DNA from: DASYHS01 sp035998295
Lineage (GTDB): Bacteria; Pseudomonadota; Alphaproteobacteria; Azospirillales; Azospirillaceae
Assembly (NCBI RefSeq): GCF_035998295.1
Contig: NZ_DASYHS010000139.1
Coordinates: 1 to 6,659, forward strand
Length of the DNA: 6,659 bases
Reading direction: 5' to 3'
A program made the translations under genes and the position numbers. Positions 5,163 through 6,659 of this stretch are shown here, piece after piece. The stretch's first letter is position 1. Every line of letters starts with the position of its first letter. The notes beneath the pieces were generated by a model, which was not told the DNA's origin, did not search any database, and worked only from the letters and a program-made list of their open reading frames with translations.

Positions 5163-6383
5163 ATGAGTGGAAGAATGGTCGTGGCGGTGGTGTTCGGCGG
5201 TCCGTCGACCGAGCACGACGTCAGCGTCCTGACGGGGCTGCAGATCCTGGACGCGATCGACTCGTCACGGTACGACACGCTGCCGGTCTACGTGACCCTG
5301 GAGGGGCACTGGTACGTCGGCGACGCGTTGCGCAACCGCAAGAACTACATTCCCGACGAAGCGGTCCGCCGGACGCTGGACCGGGTGTTCCTGCCGATCG
5401 GCGGCACGCCCGAGGAGGCGGCCGACGGCCGCTGGCGCCTGGTGTCGAGCGCTCCGCGCTCGCTCCTCGGGCGCAAGTCCAGGACCTATCCCTTCGACCT
5501 CGTCGTCCCGGCGTTCCACGGGACCTTCGGCGAGGACGGCTCGTTCCAGGGGCTGCTGAACGCGGCCGGCGTGCCCTATGTCGGCTGCGACGTGCTGCCG
5601 GCGGCGCTGGCGATGAACAAGGCGGTCGCGAAGGCGGTGATCCGTTCCGTCGGCGTGCCCGTGGTGCCGGCGGTGGCGGTGCCGCGGCCGGCCGGCTCCG
5701 GCTTCGCCAGCCTCGCGGAGCTGGCGGCGCGCGTCGACATTCCGTTCCCGGTCTGCGTCAAGCCGTGCAACCTCGGCAGCAGCGTCGGCGTGTCCCAGGC
5801 GGGCGACCGGACGGAGCTGGAGGCGGCGCTGTCGACCGTGTTCAAGTTCGACACGGCGGCGCTGGTGGAGACCTTCGTGCGGAACCTCGTCGAGTACAAC
5901 GTCTCCGTGACGAGGGCGTTCGGCGAGACGCGCGTCTCGGCGATCGAGCGCCCGATCCGCAAGGAGAAGCTCCTGGACTTCCGCGACAAGTATCTCTCCG
6001 GCGGGGATGCGGATTCCAAGATCGCGATCCCCTTTTCCGAGGGGATGGCCTCGGCGACGCGCGTCATCAACCCGCCCGAGCTGACGCCCGACCAGCAGGA
6101 GCGGATCCGGAACTGGGCCATGCGGGCGTTCGAGGCGCTGGATGCCCGCGGCACCGCCCGGATCGACTTCCTGTCCGACGCCGAGACGGGGGAGATCTGG
6201 CTGAACGAGGTGAACACGCTGCCCGGCTCGTTCGGCTATTACCTGTGGGAGAACGCGGACCCGCCGGTCAGCTTCACGGCGCTGCTGAACGCGCTGATGG
6301 ACGAGGCGGTCGAAACCGCCCGCCAGCGGTCTCGGGTCGTCGACCCCGTCCAGGCCAATGCGAGCGTCTTCAAGCGGGCCTGA
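5163..6383 (+). CDS. D-alanine--D-alanine ligase-like ATP-grasp enzyme
   Basis: 406 aa, longer than DdlB (about 306) or DdlA/VanA (about 340-365). The family joins two D-amino acids (or D-Ala and D-lactate/D-Ser in Van ligases) through an acyl phosphate, using ATP, in the cytoplasm. Visible motifs: FGGPSTEHDVS (11-21, with the Glu that orients the first D-Ala), PAFHGTFGEDGSFQGLL (116-132), PYVGCDV (138-144), CVKPCNLGSSVGV (198-210, ATP-binding Lys200 and the glycine-rich loop), VETFV (235-239), DKYL (275-278, the KY pair), ARIDF (332-336) and LNEVNTLPG (347-355) with the magnesium-binding Glu349 and Asn351. The segment after NTLPG is SFGYYLWE in place of the canonical MTxxSLxP, whose Ser contacts the second substrate; the acceptor may therefore not be D-Ala. 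It is transcribed away from the dipeptidase/hydrolase/Mur-ligase operon. Family assignment is sound; substrate is open. Confidence 0.88.
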   Translation: MSGRMVVAVVFGGPSTEHDVSVLTGLQILDAIDSSRYDTLPVYVTLEGHWYVGDALRNRKNYIPDEAVRRTLDRVFLPIGGTPEEAADGRWRLVSSAPRSLLGRKSRTYPFDLVVPAFHGTFGEDGSFQGLLNAAGVPYVGCDVLPAALAMNKAVAKAVIRSVGVPVVPAVAVPRPAGSGFASLAELAARVDIPFPVCVKPCNLGSSVGVSQAGDRTELEAALSTVFKFDTAALVETFVRNLVEYNVSVTRAFGETRVSAIERPIRKEKLLDFRDKYLSGGDADSKIAIPFSEGMASATRVINPPELTPDQQERIRNWAMRAFEALDARGTARIDFLSDAETGEIWLNEVNTLPGSFGYYLWENADPPVSFTALLNALMDEAVETARQRSRVVDPVQANASVFKRA

Positions 6384-6385
6384 GC

Positions 6386-6417
6386 GGGGCAGGGGCGGGG
6401 TCGGGGCGGGGTGAGGG
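6386..6417 (+). other. G-quadruplex-forming tract just after the ligase stop codon
   Basis: Five runs of GGGG (6386-6389, 6392-6395, 6397-6400, 6403-6406, 6408-6411) are separated by loops of only 1-2 nt, with a further GGG at 6415-6417. This meets the standard G4 pattern on the coding strand, so the structure could form in the 3' end of the mRNA as well as in DNA. It starts 2 nt past the TGA. Function is not shown; it might slow RNA polymerase or protect the transcript end. Confidence 0.6.
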
Positions 6418-6452
6418 ACGGGCGCGGTGCGTCGTCCCCGGACGGGCCTCAC
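6411..6452 (+). terminator. Candidate hairpin terminator of the ligase gene, no T-run
   Basis: GGGACG (6415-6420) pairs with CGTCCC (6433-6438), extended inside by CGC/GCG (6423-6425 with 6429-6431) around a GGT loop with one bulge. An alternative outer stem joins GTGAGG (6411-6416) to CCTCAC (6447-6452), which is followed by ACAAAACG and not by a T-run. The outer and inner stems share bases 6415-6416 and so compete. It is a plausible transcript end, overlapping the last G-run of the neighbouring G-tract. Confidence 0.35.
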
Positions 6453-6459
6453 AAAACGC

Positions 6460-6489
6460 TTTACAAGGTAGCCCGGAAGCCCATATAAA
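6460..6489 (+). promoter_or_regulatory. Sigma70-like promoter candidate pointing rightward
   Basis: TTTACA (6460-6465) and TATAAA (6484-6489) are 18 nt apart, each one base from consensus. The stretch lies in a clearly less GC-rich region than the rest of the window. No coding start follows inside the window, so a transcript from here would run into whatever lies past the right end. Prediction by eye only. Confidence 0.35.
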
Positions 6490-6620
6490 GCCGGCCCACC
6501 CGGGACCCACGAAGTTCGGATCAAAGATCGAGAGGCTTAGGCCAGTATCGGTTTTCGAATTTCCAAGTAGTCTCGGTACGGTCTTCGTGTATTCGCAATC
6601 CATCAGCGAAGTCACGGCGG

Positions 6621-6646
6621 AAAAAAATGACGGTTCGGTGTTGACA
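6621..6646 (+). promoter_or_regulatory. A-tract plus consensus -35 box (TTGACA) at the right edge
   Basis: A run of seven A (6621-6627) precedes a perfect TTGACA (6641-6646). With a 17-nt spacer the -10 box would begin at 6664, just beyond the window. An AT-rich stretch upstream of a perfect -35 is typical of strong promoters, often those of rRNA or tRNA operons; which gene it serves cannot be seen. Confidence 0.4.
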
Positions 6647-6659
6647 GCGGATCGTCGGG

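Noticed and set aside
6370..6615. Minus-strand open frame of 81 codons after the ligase gene
   Set aside because: It overlaps the ligase 3' end, its C-terminal third is low-complexity Pro/Arg from the G-tract, there is no ribosome binding site at its GTG start, and I recognise no family.
1..6659. CRISPR arrays, tRNA or rRNA genes, insertion sequences
   Set aside because: No regularly spaced repeats, cloverleaf-like sequence, rRNA signature, transposase reading or IS-end inverted repeats could be seen in the window.

Overview
The window is very GC-rich, has strongly G/C-biased third codon positions and closely packed genes. This points to a high-GC proteobacterium, most likely an alphaproteobacterium of the Rhodospirillales/Azospirillum type. 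That assignment is an inference from composition and protein style; no rRNA or other marker gene is present.

Layout. (1) Positions 1-666 (-) hold the 5' part of a LamG/concanavalin-A-like jelly-roll protein with a GTG start; its 3' end lies outside the window. (2) Positions 697 to about 1560 are gene debris. A frameshifted, 5'-truncated minus-strand remnant (about 697-1130) abuts a plus-strand remnant (about 1137-1560) of an amino-acid ABC transporter permease. The permease remnant carries an internal stop, a frameshift and apparent internal deletions. (3) Positions 1617-4979 (-) form a compact three-gene operon, transcribed in this order: a VanX/DdpX-type D-Ala-D-Ala dipeptidase (M15D), an alpha/beta hydrolase, and a membrane-anchored MurF-like Mur ligase. 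The last two share an ATGA start/stop overlap, and the first two overlap by 11-26 bases. A perfect 10-bp GC hairpin follows the ligase stop. (4) After a 183-bp divergent intergenic region with two inverted repeats, positions 5163-6383 (+) encode a D-Ala-D-Ala-ligase-like ATP-grasp enzyme. (5) Positions 6384-6659 are non-coding. They hold a five-run G-tract (G-quadruplex motif), a hairpin, and then a visibly less GC-rich stretch with two sigma70-like promoter signals pointing out of the right-hand end.

The most interesting part is the divergent dipeptide-ligase / dipeptidase / MurF-like / hydrolase cluster. It contains the three enzyme types that handle the D-Ala-D-X terminus of peptidoglycan in van-type gene sets: a Ddl/VanA-like ligase, a VanX-like dipeptidase and a MurF-like ligase. 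The details differ from the canonical enzymes. The Mur ligase has an N-terminal multi-pass membrane region in place of the UDP-binding domain and a different C-terminal signature. The ligase lacks the usual SLxP acceptor-binding segment. A plausible reading is a dedicated pathway that makes, attaches and degrades a dipeptide-like group at the membrane, separate from housekeeping MurF/Ddl. The actual substrate cannot be read from the sequence.
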